The position numbers were made by a program, and so were the translations under genes. The notes under the pieces are model-generated. The model was not told where the DNA came from. It saw nothing but the letters and a program-made list of their open reading frames with translations, and searched no databases. Below are positions 20,269-28,074 of a stretch of 64,000 nucleotides of DNA, in pieces (positions within the stretch are counted from its first letter, which is position 1; every line of letters begins with the position of its first letter). Source of the DNA: an uncultured Collinsella sp. (lineage in GTDB: Bacteria; Actinomycetota; Coriobacteriia; Coriobacteriales; Coriobacteriaceae); the NCBI GenBank assembly GCA_900541235.1, contig UQIW01000009.1, positions 23,935-87,934 of the forward strand, read 5' to 3'.

Positions 20269-21618
20269 ATGGAAAAGTTCATGACCCTGCTTCAGGAAAA
20301 ACTGACCCCTATTGCCAATTTCTGCGGCACCGAGCGCCACTTTGCCTCCATGCAAAAGGGCTTTATGAGCGCGATCAGCTTCATCTTGGTCTCTGCCGTC
20401 TTTATGATTATCGCCAACCCGCCGGTCACGGCCGACCTGGTGGCGCAGGGCGGGTTCTGGTCCGTCTTTGGCCCTTGGCTCGATTTTGCCACGGCCAATA
20501 AGCTCACGCTGCTCATCCCGTTCAACATGACGATGGGCATACTGTCGGTGATCGTGACGTTCGCAATCGCCTATAACCTGGCGGGCACCTACAAGATGCC
20601 CAAGCTTAACGCCGGTATGACCTCGCTGGTGATGTTCCTGATCGCCGCGGCGCCGTCGTCCTACTACCAGCTTGCTGATGAGTCCGTGCTCCAGGCGGTC
20701 CCCTGCACCTATCTGGGTGCGCAGGGCCTGTTTACCGCCATCATCGTTGCCCTGGTCTCCGTCGAGGTCACGCGCTTCTGCCAGACCAAGGGCATCACCA
20801 TCAAGATGCCCGATGGCGTGCCGCCGTTTTTGTCCGAAACCTTTGGCGCCATCGTGCCTATGCTCGTCAACATCCTCATCTTCTTTGGTGGCAACCTGCT
20901 GATCCAGATGATCGATCCCACGCTGTCCATCCCCTCGGTTATCGAGAAGCTGCTCGCTGCCCCGCTTTCCGTCGCAGTTGACTCTGTGCCCGGCGCACTG
21001 CTTATCTGCTTCATGACGCTGCTGTTTTGGTGCTTTGGCGTCCACGGCAACATGATCGTGATGCCCATCACCGCCCCGGTCACGCTTGCCGCCTTTGCTG
21101 CCAACGCCTCGCTCTACGCTGCTGGGCAGCCGCTTGAGTTCCACCCGGTACTCATGTCGATGGTCATCAACCTCATCGGCGGCACGGGCAATACGTTCTC
21201 TTTTGTGGCGCTCTGCGCGTTTAAGGCAAAGTCGCAGCAGCTCAAGGCATTTGGCAAGGCATCGATCGTGCCGAGCTTCTTCCGTATCTCCGAGCCCGCG
21301 ATCTTTGGCGCACCCATCATCTTCAACCCGATCCTCATGATTCCGTTTGTGCTGGGCGGTATGATTTCGGCCCTGCTGTATTGGGGTGCAATCTCACTGG
21401 GTCTTGTCTCTAACTTCTACATCTTGGTGAGCGGCACGTTCCCCATCTTCGTTCAGGGCTTTATCCAGTGCCTCGACCCGCGTATCTGGGTATTTACGAT
21501 CGTTTTGATCGTGGTCATGGCTGTGGTCTGGTACCCGTTCTTTAAGGTGTACGACAACCAGCTCCTGGCGCAGGAGCAGGAGAACGCCGCGGCAGCTTCT
21601 GCCAAGGATACTGAGTAG
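20269..21618 (+). CDS. PTS lactose/cellobiose-family EIIC permease
   Basis: A 449-residue integral membrane transporter, the sugar channel of the system. The N-terminus FCGTERHFASMQKGFM, the conserved loop GVPPFLSETFGAIVP, FGVHGNMIV, GGTGNTFSF and PSFFRISEPAIFGAPI are characteristic of this EIIC family; the last motif binds sugar. About ten hydrophobic segments. AGGAGG precedes ATG 20269. The downstream 6-phospho-beta-glucosidase, one base after its stop, suggests cellobiose, arbutin/salicin or another beta-glucoside. Confidence 0.95.
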   Translation: MEKFMTLLQEKLTPIANFCGTERHFASMQKGFMSAISFILVSAVFMIIANPPVTADLVAQGGFWSVFGPWLDFATANKLTLLIPFNMTMGILSVIVTFAIAYNLAGTYKMPKLNAGMTSLVMFLIAAAPSSYYQLADESVLQAVPCTYLGAQGLFTAIIVALVSVEVTRFCQTKGITIKMPDGVPPFLSETFGAIVPMLVNILIFFGGNLLIQMIDPTLSIPSVIEKLLAAPLSVAVDSVPGALLICFMTLLFWCFGVHGNMIVMPITAPVTLAAFAANASLYAAGQPLEFHPVLMSMVINLIGGTGNTFSFVALCAFKAKSQQLKAFGKASIVPSFFRISEPAIFGAPIIFNPILMIPFVLGGMISALLYWGAISLGLVSNFYILVSGTFPIFVQGFIQCLDPRIWVFTIVLIVVMAVVWYPFFKVYDNQLLAQEQENAAAASAKDTE

Positions 21619-21619
21619 C

Positions 21620-23074
21620 ATGGGTTACTTTGACAGAACGTCTGCTGCCGGTATGCCCGAGGGCTTTTTGTGGGGCGGCGCGCTCGCTGCCAACCAGGCC
21701 GAAGGGGGCTGGAACGAGGGCGGCCGCGGTATGTCGCACTCCGACCTGATTCCACAGGGTCCCGACCGCTGGGATGTGATGTTTGGCAGGCAAAAGCCCG
21801 TGGATGATCCGGACAGGCTGTATCCATGCCGTTGGGGCAACGACTTCTTCCATCATTGGCGCGAGGACGTCGAGCTCTTTGCCGAGATGGGCTTTAAGTG
21901 CCTGCGTCTTTCAATTTGTTGGAGCCGTATTTTTCCCACAGGGATGGAGGCCGAGCCCAACGGTGAGGGCTTGGAGTTTTACCGTCAGGTATTCGAGGCG
22001 CTGCGCGAGCACGGAATCGAGCCGCTCGTGACGCTGTCGCACTACGACTATCCGTTGGCTCTGGTCGAGCGTTATGGTGGCTGGCAAAGCCGAGAGATGA
22101 TCGAGCGGTATGCGCACTACGTCGAGACCGTCGGACGTGCGTACCAGGGCCTCGTGCGTTATTGGCTCACCTTCAACGAGATCAACAGCGTGGCGCTGTC
22201 CTATCTCAACGCGGGCGTCACGCTCGAGGATGAGCGTGACCGTGCAGCCGTGACCGCGGCGTTCTCGCACCATATGTTTATGGCGAGCGCTCGCGCTGTC
22301 GAGATCCTGCACAAGATCGATCCCGCAAACAAGGTGGGCTGCATGATCGCTGCCGGTGCGACCTATCCGTACCGTTGTGCGCCCGAGGACGTATGGCTTG
22401 CGTATGAGGAGGACCGCGGCCGCTACTTCTACACTGACGTGATGGCTGCGGGCGCCTATCCTACTTGGAAGCTGCGTGCGCTCGAGAAAGAGGGTGTTCA
22501 CGTGCCCTTTGAGCCAGGCGATACGGAGTATCTGGCCGAGCATACCGTCGACTTCATCTCGTTCTCGTACTATTGCTCGCGCTTGGTGTGCGCCGATGAC
22601 CAGGTGATCGCTGAGAAGGCGGAGGGTAACGTGTTCCCGACGCTGCGCAATCCGTACCTCAAGGATAAAGAGACTGCTTGGAAATGGCAGATCGATGCGC
22701 TGGGTTTGCGCGTGACGCTTGCCGGCTACCACGATCGTTACCATCTTCCGCTCTTTATCGCTGAGAACGGTGTGGGCGGACTCGATGCGCTGGAAGACGG
22801 CAAAGTCCACGATGCGTATCATATTGATTACCTGCGCAGGCATATTCTTGCGCTACGCGATGCAATTGTCGAGGACGGTGTTGACCTGATGGGATACACG
22901 CCGTGGGGCTGTATCGATCTGGTATCGGCCTCGACGGGGCAGATGAAGAAGCGCTATGGCTTTGTTTATGTCGATGCCGATGATACGGGCAAAGGCACGT
23001 TCGATCGCTACCGAAAGGACAGCTTCTGCTGGTATCAAAAGGTCATTGCATCAAATGGCGAGGACTTGAGTTAA
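21620..23074 (+). CDS. GH1 6-phospho-beta-glucosidase
   Basis: A 484-residue glycoside hydrolase family 1 enzyme that splits the phosphorylated disaccharide delivered by the adjacent PTS into glucose 6-phosphate and the aglycone or glucose. Motifs: FLWGGALAANQAEGG at the N-terminus, acid/base Glu in TFNEIN (Glu187), nucleophile in FIAENG (Glu382), and STGQMKKRYGFVYVD, whose Ser/Lys/Tyr contact the phosphate in 6-phospho enzymes. Translation is coupled to EIIC. Length is normal. Confidence 0.95.
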   Translation: MGYFDRTSAAGMPEGFLWGGALAANQAEGGWNEGGRGMSHSDLIPQGPDRWDVMFGRQKPVDDPDRLYPCRWGNDFFHHWREDVELFAEMGFKCLRLSICWSRIFPTGMEAEPNGEGLEFYRQVFEALREHGIEPLVTLSHYDYPLALVERYGGWQSREMIERYAHYVETVGRAYQGLVRYWLTFNEINSVALSYLNAGVTLEDERDRAAVTAAFSHHMFMASARAVEILHKIDPANKVGCMIAAGATYPYRCAPEDVWLAYEEDRGRYFYTDVMAAGAYPTWKLRALEKEGVHVPFEPGDTEYLAEHTVDFISFSYYCSRLVCADDQVIAEKAEGNVFPTLRNPYLKDKETAWKWQIDALGLRVTLAGYHDRYHLPLFIAENGVGGLDALEDGKVHDAYHIDYLRRHILALRDAIVEDGVDLMGYTPWGCIDLVSASTGQMKKRYGFVYVDADDTGKGTFDRYRKDSFCWYQKVIASNGEDLS

Positions 23075-23090
23075 CCCTTGCAAGCCTGCT

Positions 23091-23124
23091 GCCCCCGCGG
23101 CCCGTTTCGGCCGCGGGGGCTTTT
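23091..23124 (+). terminator. intrinsic terminator of the beta-glucoside PTS operon
   Basis: Perfect 12-bp stem GCCCCCGCGGCC (23091-23102) with GGCCGCGGGGGC (23109-23120) then TTTT. It leads straight into the same repeat that follows the arcC terminator. Confidence 0.85.
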
Positions 23125-23252
23125 GCTATTTACCTAGTCCCCGATGAGACCCTCATTCTGTGGGTAGTCATTGGGGACGTTCATAAAAGACTAGTCATTT
23201 AAGTCTGTCCCCAATGACTGCGGAAACCCGGCGCTTGGGGACGTTCCTTTTA
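23125..23252. repeat. intergenic repeat copy and half REP element at the insertion sequence
   Basis: GCTATTTACCTAGTCCCCGATG repeats the element at 17303. AGTCATTGGGGAC (23166-23178) pairs perfectly with GTCCCCAATGACT (23207-23219). Next, GGCGCTTGGGGACGTTCCTTTT (23231-23252) is the left half of the REP seen whole at 11596; it stops where the insertion sequence begins. Confidence 0.6.
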
Positions 23253-23284
23253 ATATGAGCAGGACATTGTCAAGAGGCAAAATC

Positions 23285-23316
23285 GGGCCTGGCCCCAACG
23301 ATATGGGGTCAGGCCC
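23285..23316 (-). terminator. hairpin at the downstream end of the IS transposase transcript
   Basis: Thirteen paired bases, 23285-23297 with 23304-23316 (one G-U), loop of six. Read on the minus strand it is followed by GATTTTG, so it may end the transposase mRNA, or be part of a guide RNA from this end. Confidence 0.5.
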
Positions 23317-23572
23317 TCTCCCTATATCAACCCGTCCGCGGCGACCTCGGCGTGTCTTCCCGACGCTCGTCTTTGCAGTTTAATATCCGCCCGTGGCGAT
23401 CTCTCGCTGGGCAATCCGTTGCTACGGCTGAGGCTTCTACGTCGAACCGACAGTCTGTGCACGCGTGTGGCGCCCTGGGCGCTCGCAGAAAAGGGACCTG
23501 AGGTTCGCCTCAACGGCTTCGGATCGAACCGCTTCCGGGGTGATCGGCTTATGTGCGGGGGACCGCCCCCCC
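23317..23572 (-). ncRNA. candidate structured RNA (bridge-RNA position) downstream of the IS110 transposase
   Basis: About 255 non-coding bases between the transposase stop and the terminator hairpin. Small stems are visible, for example TGAGG-TTCG-CCTCA near 23500, GCGCC/GGGCGC near 23470, and GGTTCG/CGAACC. IS110-family transposases are known to use a bridge RNA from a non-coding end to pair target and donor DNA, and in IS1111-type elements it comes from the downstream end. Assignment here is by position and element type only. Confidence 0.3.
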
Positions 23573-24685
23573 CTACGCCTCCTCGGCCATGAGGCCGACC
23601 GCCCACACCCAGCAGGCGAGCTCGCGCGCCGTGGCCACGTTCGCCTTGTTGCCGTGGACCCCGCGCGCGAGCAGCGCCTCCCGCCTCTCGACCAGCCTCC
23701 GCACGCCCTTGGCGGCGTGCCTGCGGGCGCCCCGGTCCGGGGCCTGGCCCCTGGCGGGCTCCTTCGGCCGCCCCGAGCACGTCAGGTAGTGCCACGCGGC
23801 CTCGACCAGCGCCTTCCTCAGGTGCTTGTTGCCAGCCTTGGTGATCGCGCCCCTGCGGTCGCTCTCCCCGCTGGAGTGCTCGGAGGGCGTCAGGCCGACC
23901 CATGCGGCGAACGACCGGGCGTTCCCGAACCTCGAGAACTCGCCGGCCTCGAACACGAGGTCGGCGGCCGTCGCGGTGTCGACGCCCTTGAGGCAGCGCA
24001 GGGAGTCGACCCTCCTCCTCCACCTGGGCTTGCGGGCCTCGGCCTCGACGAGCCCCTCGAGCCTCGCCTTCTCCTCCGCCGCCCGCCTGACCGCGTCGAC
24101 GTAGTAGGCGAGCACGTCGTTGTCGGCCCCCTCCGCGAACCTTATCGACTCGATCCAGGACCAGTGCGCCCGGGTCCAGTTGCCCTTCCTGCGGCCGGTG
24201 GGCGTCCTCTCGTCGAAGACGAGCCCGTGCCTGAGCAGGAACTTGGAGAGCCGCTGCTTCGAGCGCGAGAGGTCGTCCCTCGCGTCCTCGAGCGCCCTGG
24301 TCAGGTCGCGGGCGGCCTCGCACTCGTCGTCGGGGACCCACACCTCGACCACGTTGCCGACCGACAGCATGCGGGCGAGGAACTCGGCGTCGTTGCGGTC
24401 GTTCTTCCTGCGCCTGTCCGCGCTGGGCTTGATCATCTTCGAGACGGCGCCGACCACGCAGTCGACCCCCAGGCCGGAAAGCCTCTTCTGCAGGTCGAAG
24501 CCCGTGACCCCGGACTCGTACACGCACCTGGCCCTGGGGTCCACGGACCGCACCCACCCCGCGACGGCGCCGGCGTCGTAGCCGAAGGTCGCGCAGCGCA
24601 CCTCCCCGGTCATGACGTCGAGGGAGACTGCCTTTATCGAGCGGGCGTGGACGTCGAGGCCGACGAAGATGGTAGTATCGAGCAT
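23573..24685 (-). CDS. IS110-family transposase
   Basis: A 370-residue RNA-guided recombinase. The N-terminal RuvC-like domain carries the acidic residues: Asp in VGLDVHARS, Glu in CVYESG, and Asp in KNDRNDAEFLARM. The C-terminal Tnp domain has LRCLKGVDTATAADLVFE, FAAWVGLTPSEHSSGES (the catalytic serine region) and KAGNKHLRKALVEAAWHY. ATG 24685 (MLDTTIFVGLD) is preferred to the GTG/ATG 15 bases earlier. Length and order are complete, so the element is probably active. Both other strands hold long chance frames because of the high GC. Confidence 0.95.
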   Translation of the reverse strand: MLDTTIFVGLDVHARSIKAVSLDVMTGEVRCATFGYDAGAVAGWVRSVDPRARCVYESGVTGFDLQKRLSGLGVDCVVGAVSKMIKPSADRRRKNDRNDAEFLARMLSVGNVVEVWVPDDECEAARDLTRALEDARDDLSRSKQRLSKFLLRHGLVFDERTPTGRRKGNWTRAHWSWIESIRFAEGADNDVLAYYVDAVRRAAEEKARLEGLVEAEARKPRWRRRVDSLRCLKGVDTATAADLVFEAGEFSRFGNARSFAAWVGLTPSEHSSGESDRRGAITKAGNKHLRKALVEAAWHYLTCSGRPKEPARGQAPDRGARRHAAKGVRRLVERREALLARGVHGNKANVATARELACWVWAVGLMAEEA

Positions 24686-24687
24686 GG

Positions 24688-24781
24688 GAGCCCCTTCCAT
24701 GAATGCGGCGTGGCCGCCGCGGCTGAATTAGACACTCACCATTGTCGGCCTAATCCGCGGTCTTTCATGCAGCAGGGGCTC
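24688..24781 (-). other. long imperfect hairpin in the upstream non-coding end of the IS
   Basis: Four successive stems nest: GAGCCCC (24688-24694) with GGGGCTC (24775-24781), CATGAA (24698-24703) with TTCATG (24764-24769), CCGCGG (24717-24722) with CCGCGG (24755-24760), and ATTAG (24727-24731) with CTAAT (24750-24754). It overlaps the ribosome binding region of the transposase, so it may hide the start and limit transposition, or belong to a guide RNA. Confidence 0.5.
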
Positions 24782-24855
24782 TCAATGTTTTTATGTCCTG
24801 CTCATATCGTCTCTGCTGGCAGCTTGGAACAGTCCTTAAAGCCCGCATCAATCAA

Positions 24856-25030
24856 CTGCGGAAAGCGCATCCCAGAATGAGCGTCCAACATGGGACATAG
24901 TTTCCCTTGAGGGCCTCAACCGGAAAATGCATCCCGGAATGTTGCCGGAAAGTGGAACGTAGTTTCCCAAACGGGCCGCTAACGGAAAGTGCATCCCGCT
25001 ATTGAGCTCCAAAATGGGATGCGCTTTCCG
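24856..25030. repeat. cluster of three related palindromic units
   Basis: Three ~60-bp units start at about 24859, 24930 and 24983, each with GGAAA(R)YGCATCCC followed by GGGA(Y)(R)(Y)AGTTTCCC or its variant. In the last one CGGAAAGTGCATCCC (24983-24997) pairs with GGGATGCGCTTTCCG (25016-25030) with one wobble. A fragment (CTGCGGAAAGCGCATC) also lies at 17411-17426. A piece of the 17303-type repeat (ATTTAAGTCTGTCCCCAATGA) follows at 25063-25083, reaching the stop of the next gene. Confidence 0.65.
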
Positions 25031-25096
25031 TGTCGGCAGTTCCTGGCAGCCTGGGGCTACTCATTTAAGTCTGTCCCCAATGATTATCCCCAATGA

Positions 25097-26131
25097 CTAG
25101 TAGTAGGCCCACATGGCTTCGGCTTCATTGAGGACCTCTACGGCGCCCCAACGGCGGGCGCTGCGGCTGGCCGAGTTGGGGTCGTAGACGCCAATCTGGT
25201 CGGCGTCGTCAATACCGTAAAGCACAATGTAGTGGCCCACGTTGGTAAAGGTGCCCGGCCGAACGGCGGCGATGACGGGCGCTCCCGAACGCAGCGCCTG
25301 AGTCATAGAGTCGCGATCGTTATGGAGCTCCGTTCCGTTAAGTCCCAACTGCCATGCGCCGCTCGTCATAAACGACCATTCGGTTGCACCGGTGGGGGCG
25401 TAATTGCCCGCCTCGGAAAGCGCGCACATATCGACGGGGGTCATATTGGTGCGTCCCGTCTTAAAGATGTAGACCATGGTGAGGCACGTGGGCCCGCAGG
25501 CATTTTGGCGGATGGTGCCGCCGGCGTAAGGCAGCTCCGACCACGCAGGGTCGATCTGATAGATATGGGGCATCGTGCCGGCTTGCCATTGCGAGCGCGG
25601 GGTCGAAAAGGCGAAAGAATAACCGGGTGCGACGGGGGCCTTGAGCAGCTTGTCCTCGGCGGTGGGCTCGAGACCGGCCGAACCGTGGGACATACAGGAG
25701 CTCATAAGCACAAAGACCAGACAGGTAAGGATAGAGCACAGTGCGAGGCGAAGTCGACGAGCCGGCAGGGCGGGGGCATTCGCGTGCGATGCCGAGCGGT
25801 AGGGCTTGCCGTCGCGTCCGCCTTGGGGATGCGAAAAGAAGCGGTTGATATGGATGCCGGGCTGACGTGCGCCGTTGCGGCGCAGTTGCGGAACCTCGGC
25901 CTGACGCTGTCGAGTGCGCGCACCCAAGCGGCCATCTTGCTGCGCGCTTGTGCCCGTGCTCAGACGGCCACTCTGCCGCGTTCTGCTTGCCTGCTGCCGA
26001 GACGAAGGCCTGGGTTGCTCTTGAGGACGTTGCGGATTGCTGTTCGTGGCACTTCTGGGCGTCGGCGTGGTACGGCCAGCAAGGCGAACGCTTTGTCGCC
26101 GTTGATCACCGTCGTTGTATCCGTATGCCAT
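25097..26131 (-). CDS. membrane-anchored C39-like cysteine peptidase
   Basis: A 344-residue protein. Residues 1-120 are rich in Arg, Gln, Pro and Ser without order, then one membrane helix (about 127-147, LRLALCSILTCLVFVLMSSC), then an outside C39_2-type domain. Catalytic residues are visible: Cys in RQNACGPTCLTM, His in VGHYIVLYGID, and Asp in GVYDPNSASRS. The substrate is unknown; proteins of this plan are thought to act on peptides at the cell surface. The large basic cytoplasmic region is unusual for a peptidase. The stop is 15 bases inside the end of a repeat copy. Confidence 0.8.
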   Translation of the reverse strand: MAYGYNDGDQRRQSVRLAGRTTPTPRSATNSNPQRPQEQPRPSSRQQASRTRQSGRLSTGTSAQQDGRLGARTRQRQAEVPQLRRNGARQPGIHINRFFSHPQGGRDGKPYRSASHANAPALPARRLRLALCSILTCLVFVLMSSCMSHGSAGLEPTAEDKLLKAPVAPGYSFAFSTPRSQWQAGTMPHIYQIDPAWSELPYAGGTIRQNACGPTCLTMVYIFKTGRTNMTPVDMCALSEAGNYAPTGATEWSFMTSGAWQLGLNGTELHNDRDSMTQALRSGAPVIAAVRPGTFTNVGHYIVLYGIDDADQIGVYDPNSASRSARRWGAVEVLNEAEAMWAYY

Positions 26132-26491
26132 TCGTACCGCCTTGTCTCATGTATAACCTGTCCATCCTACAAAAAAGATGTGCAACAAATGGGTCTGCGC
26201 GTCAAAAGCTCGGTAAACGGTACGAAAGGCGCAAAACACACGGCCTCAAAAACAACTCTATATGCGTCCGATGAGCGTACGCCCGTCGGACGGGCGGCAA
26301 CAATGAACGGCAAACCGTGCCGTTCGTCCCAAAAACGGCGCCGCTCGTTTTGCAGTTCTGCCTTCGGTCGAGCTACAAGCGGAGCTGCTGCGCCAAGGCC
26401 GTATCTTAAAGCCACGAAATAAAAGAGCGCGGCAAAACAGACCGCGCAAGGGGTGACGTCAAGGGGCGTCAAAAAGGAAAGGAGGGGAACA
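26132..26491. other. divergent intergenic region between the C39 peptidase and the APC permease
   Basis: About 360 bases, no gene supported. It must carry promoters for both directions: GGTTATACAT on the minus strand near 26155 is a good -10 for the peptidase. GCGCGG (26427-26432) pairs with CCGCGC (26442-26447); read on the minus strand a T-rich run (CTCTTTTATTT) follows, as in a terminator that would stop antisense transcription out of the permease gene. Confidence 0.35.
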
Positions 26492-27943
26492 ATGGCGGAC
26501 AAGAACGCAGAAGTTGCAGTCGAGGATAACGGCGGCATGAAGAAAACGCTTTCGCTCTGGAACTTCTTCACCATCGGTTTCGGTGCCATCATCGGTACCG
26601 GTTGGGTTCTGCAGGTCGGCGACTGGATGGTCGTGGGCGGCGGTCCCGTTCCCGCTATGATTGCATTCCTCTTGGGTGCAATCTTCCTCGTGCCCGTCGG
26701 AGCTGTTTTCGGTGAGCTCACGGCTGCTATCCCCATCTCGGGCGGCATCGTCGAGTATGTCGATCGTAGCTTTGGCCGTACGCTGAGCTACATCACCGGA
26801 TGGCTTTTGGCCCTGGGCAACGGCATCCTGTGCCCGTGGGAGGCCATCGCCATTTCGACCCTCGTGTCCGAGATGTTCGGCAGCCTGCCCGGCCTTGAGT
26901 GGCTGCGCGCCGTCAAGCTCTACACCATACTGGGGGCCGACGTCTACCTGTTCCCGACGCTGATCGCGCTCGGCTTTGCAGTCTACGTCATCTCCCTCAA
27001 CTTCCGCGGCGCCAGCTCGGCTGCCAAACTCCAGGCCTTCCTGACCAAGGCCCTGCTCTGCGGCATGCTGCTCGCCATGGGCGTCTCGCTGTTCACCGGC
27101 TCGCCGGACAACGCCATGCCCGTGTTCTCCCAGGTCGCCGGCGCTGGCGGCGGCAAGGCCGCTACCGAGAGCACCAGCCTGTTCGCCGGCATCGTGTCGG
27201 TCTTGGTTCTGACTCCGTTCTTCTACGCCGGCTTCGACACCATTCCTCAGCAGGCTGAGGAAGCAGCCGAGGGCCTCAACTGGAACAAGTTCGGCAAGAT
27301 CATCTCCCTGGCACTGCTGGCCGCCGGCGGCTTCTACATGGTCTGTATCTACTCGTTCGGCACCATCCTCGACTGGCATGAGTTCGTTAAGAGCCCGGTT
27401 CCCGCGCTCGCCTGCCTCAAGGGCATCAACATGCTCCTGTACCTGGCCATGCTCGTCATCGCTACGCTTGGACCCATGGGTCCGATGAACTCCTTCTACG
27501 GCGCCACGAGCCGCATCATGCTCGCCATGGGCCGCAAGGGCCAGCTGCCCGAGCAGTTCGCCGAGGTCGACCCCAAGTCCGGCGCTCCCAAGCTTGCCTG
27601 CGTCGTCTTGGGCGTCATCACCGTCGTCGGTCCGTTCCTGGGCAAGAACATGCTCATCCCTCTGACCAACGTGTCGGCTCTCGCCTTCATCTTCTCCTGC
27701 GGCATGGTCGCCCTCGCCTGCCTGCGCATGCGCTTCACCGAGCCCGACCTGCCTCGTCCCTACGAGGTGCCCGGCGGCAAGTTTGGCATCGGCCTCGCTA
27801 TCGCTGCCTGCGCCATCATCATCGGCCTGCTCGTGATTCCGTTCTCTCCCGCCTCCCTCAACATGGTGGAGTGGAGTATCGTGATTGGCTGGCTGGCCGT
27901 CGGCCTGGCTCTCATGGCCTTCACCAATTCCCGCAAAAAGTAA
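26492..27943 (+). CDS. APC-superfamily amino acid permease
   Basis: A 483-residue transporter with about twelve membrane segments. The first helix carries FFTIGFGAIIGTGWVLQVGDW, the glycine-rich substrate-binding turn of the APC family; GGIVEYVDRSFG, PFFYAGFDTIPQQAEEA and GPMNSFYGATSRIMLAMGRKG are further typical blocks. GGAGGGGAAC lies before ATG 26492. The next gene, after 131 bases, encodes an amidohydrolase, so the imported compound is probably an amide, hydantoin or peptide derivative that it opens; this link is by position. Confidence 0.9.
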   Translation: MADKNAEVAVEDNGGMKKTLSLWNFFTIGFGAIIGTGWVLQVGDWMVVGGGPVPAMIAFLLGAIFLVPVGAVFGELTAAIPISGGIVEYVDRSFGRTLSYITGWLLALGNGILCPWEAIAISTLVSEMFGSLPGLEWLRAVKLYTILGADVYLFPTLIALGFAVYVISLNFRGASSAAKLQAFLTKALLCGMLLAMGVSLFTGSPDNAMPVFSQVAGAGGGKAATESTSLFAGIVSVLVLTPFFYAGFDTIPQQAEEAAEGLNWNKFGKIISLALLAAGGFYMVCIYSFGTILDWHEFVKSPVPALACLKGINMLLYLAMLVIATLGPMGPMNSFYGATSRIMLAMGRKGQLPEQFAEVDPKSGAPKLACVVLGVITVVGPFLGKNMLIPLTNVSALAFIFSCGMVALACLRMRFTEPDLPRPYEVPGGKFGIGLAIAACAIIIGLLVIPFSPASLNMVEWSIVIGWLAVGLALMAFTNSRKK

Positions 27944-28074
27944 CGCCGAGCCGGGGCGGATCAGGTGCGCGGGCCCCTCTCTTCCGCGCACCGAACCCGG
28001 CGCCACTTGGGTAGCTTTGTGAGGCCTTAACCCAACACGGCCTCGCCCACTATATGGATCCATAAGGAGGAACC

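Larger units (their letters stand above)
23253..24807. mobile_element. IS110-family insertion sequence (IS1111-like inverted ends)
   Basis: The single transposase gene is bounded by 15-bp perfect inverted repeats, 23253-23267 (ATATGAGCAGGACAT) and 24793-24807 (its reverse complement). Long non-coding ends remain inside: about 305 bases downstream and 107 bases upstream of the transposase. Inverted (often subterminal) repeats point to the IS1111 side of the IS110 family. True ends may lie a few bases outside. It appears to split a REP element, because the left flank ends in GGACGTTCCTTTT and the right flank continues CTGCTGGCAGCTTGG, resembling the other half. Confidence 0.7.

Noticed and set aside
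23465..24880. 471-codon plus-strand frame across the insertion sequence
   Set aside because: It is antisense to the IS110 transposase, whose catalytic motifs are complete.
24856..25030. CRISPR-like array
   Set aside because: Three degenerate palindromic units of unequal spacing with no constant repeats or cas genes; a REP cluster fits better.
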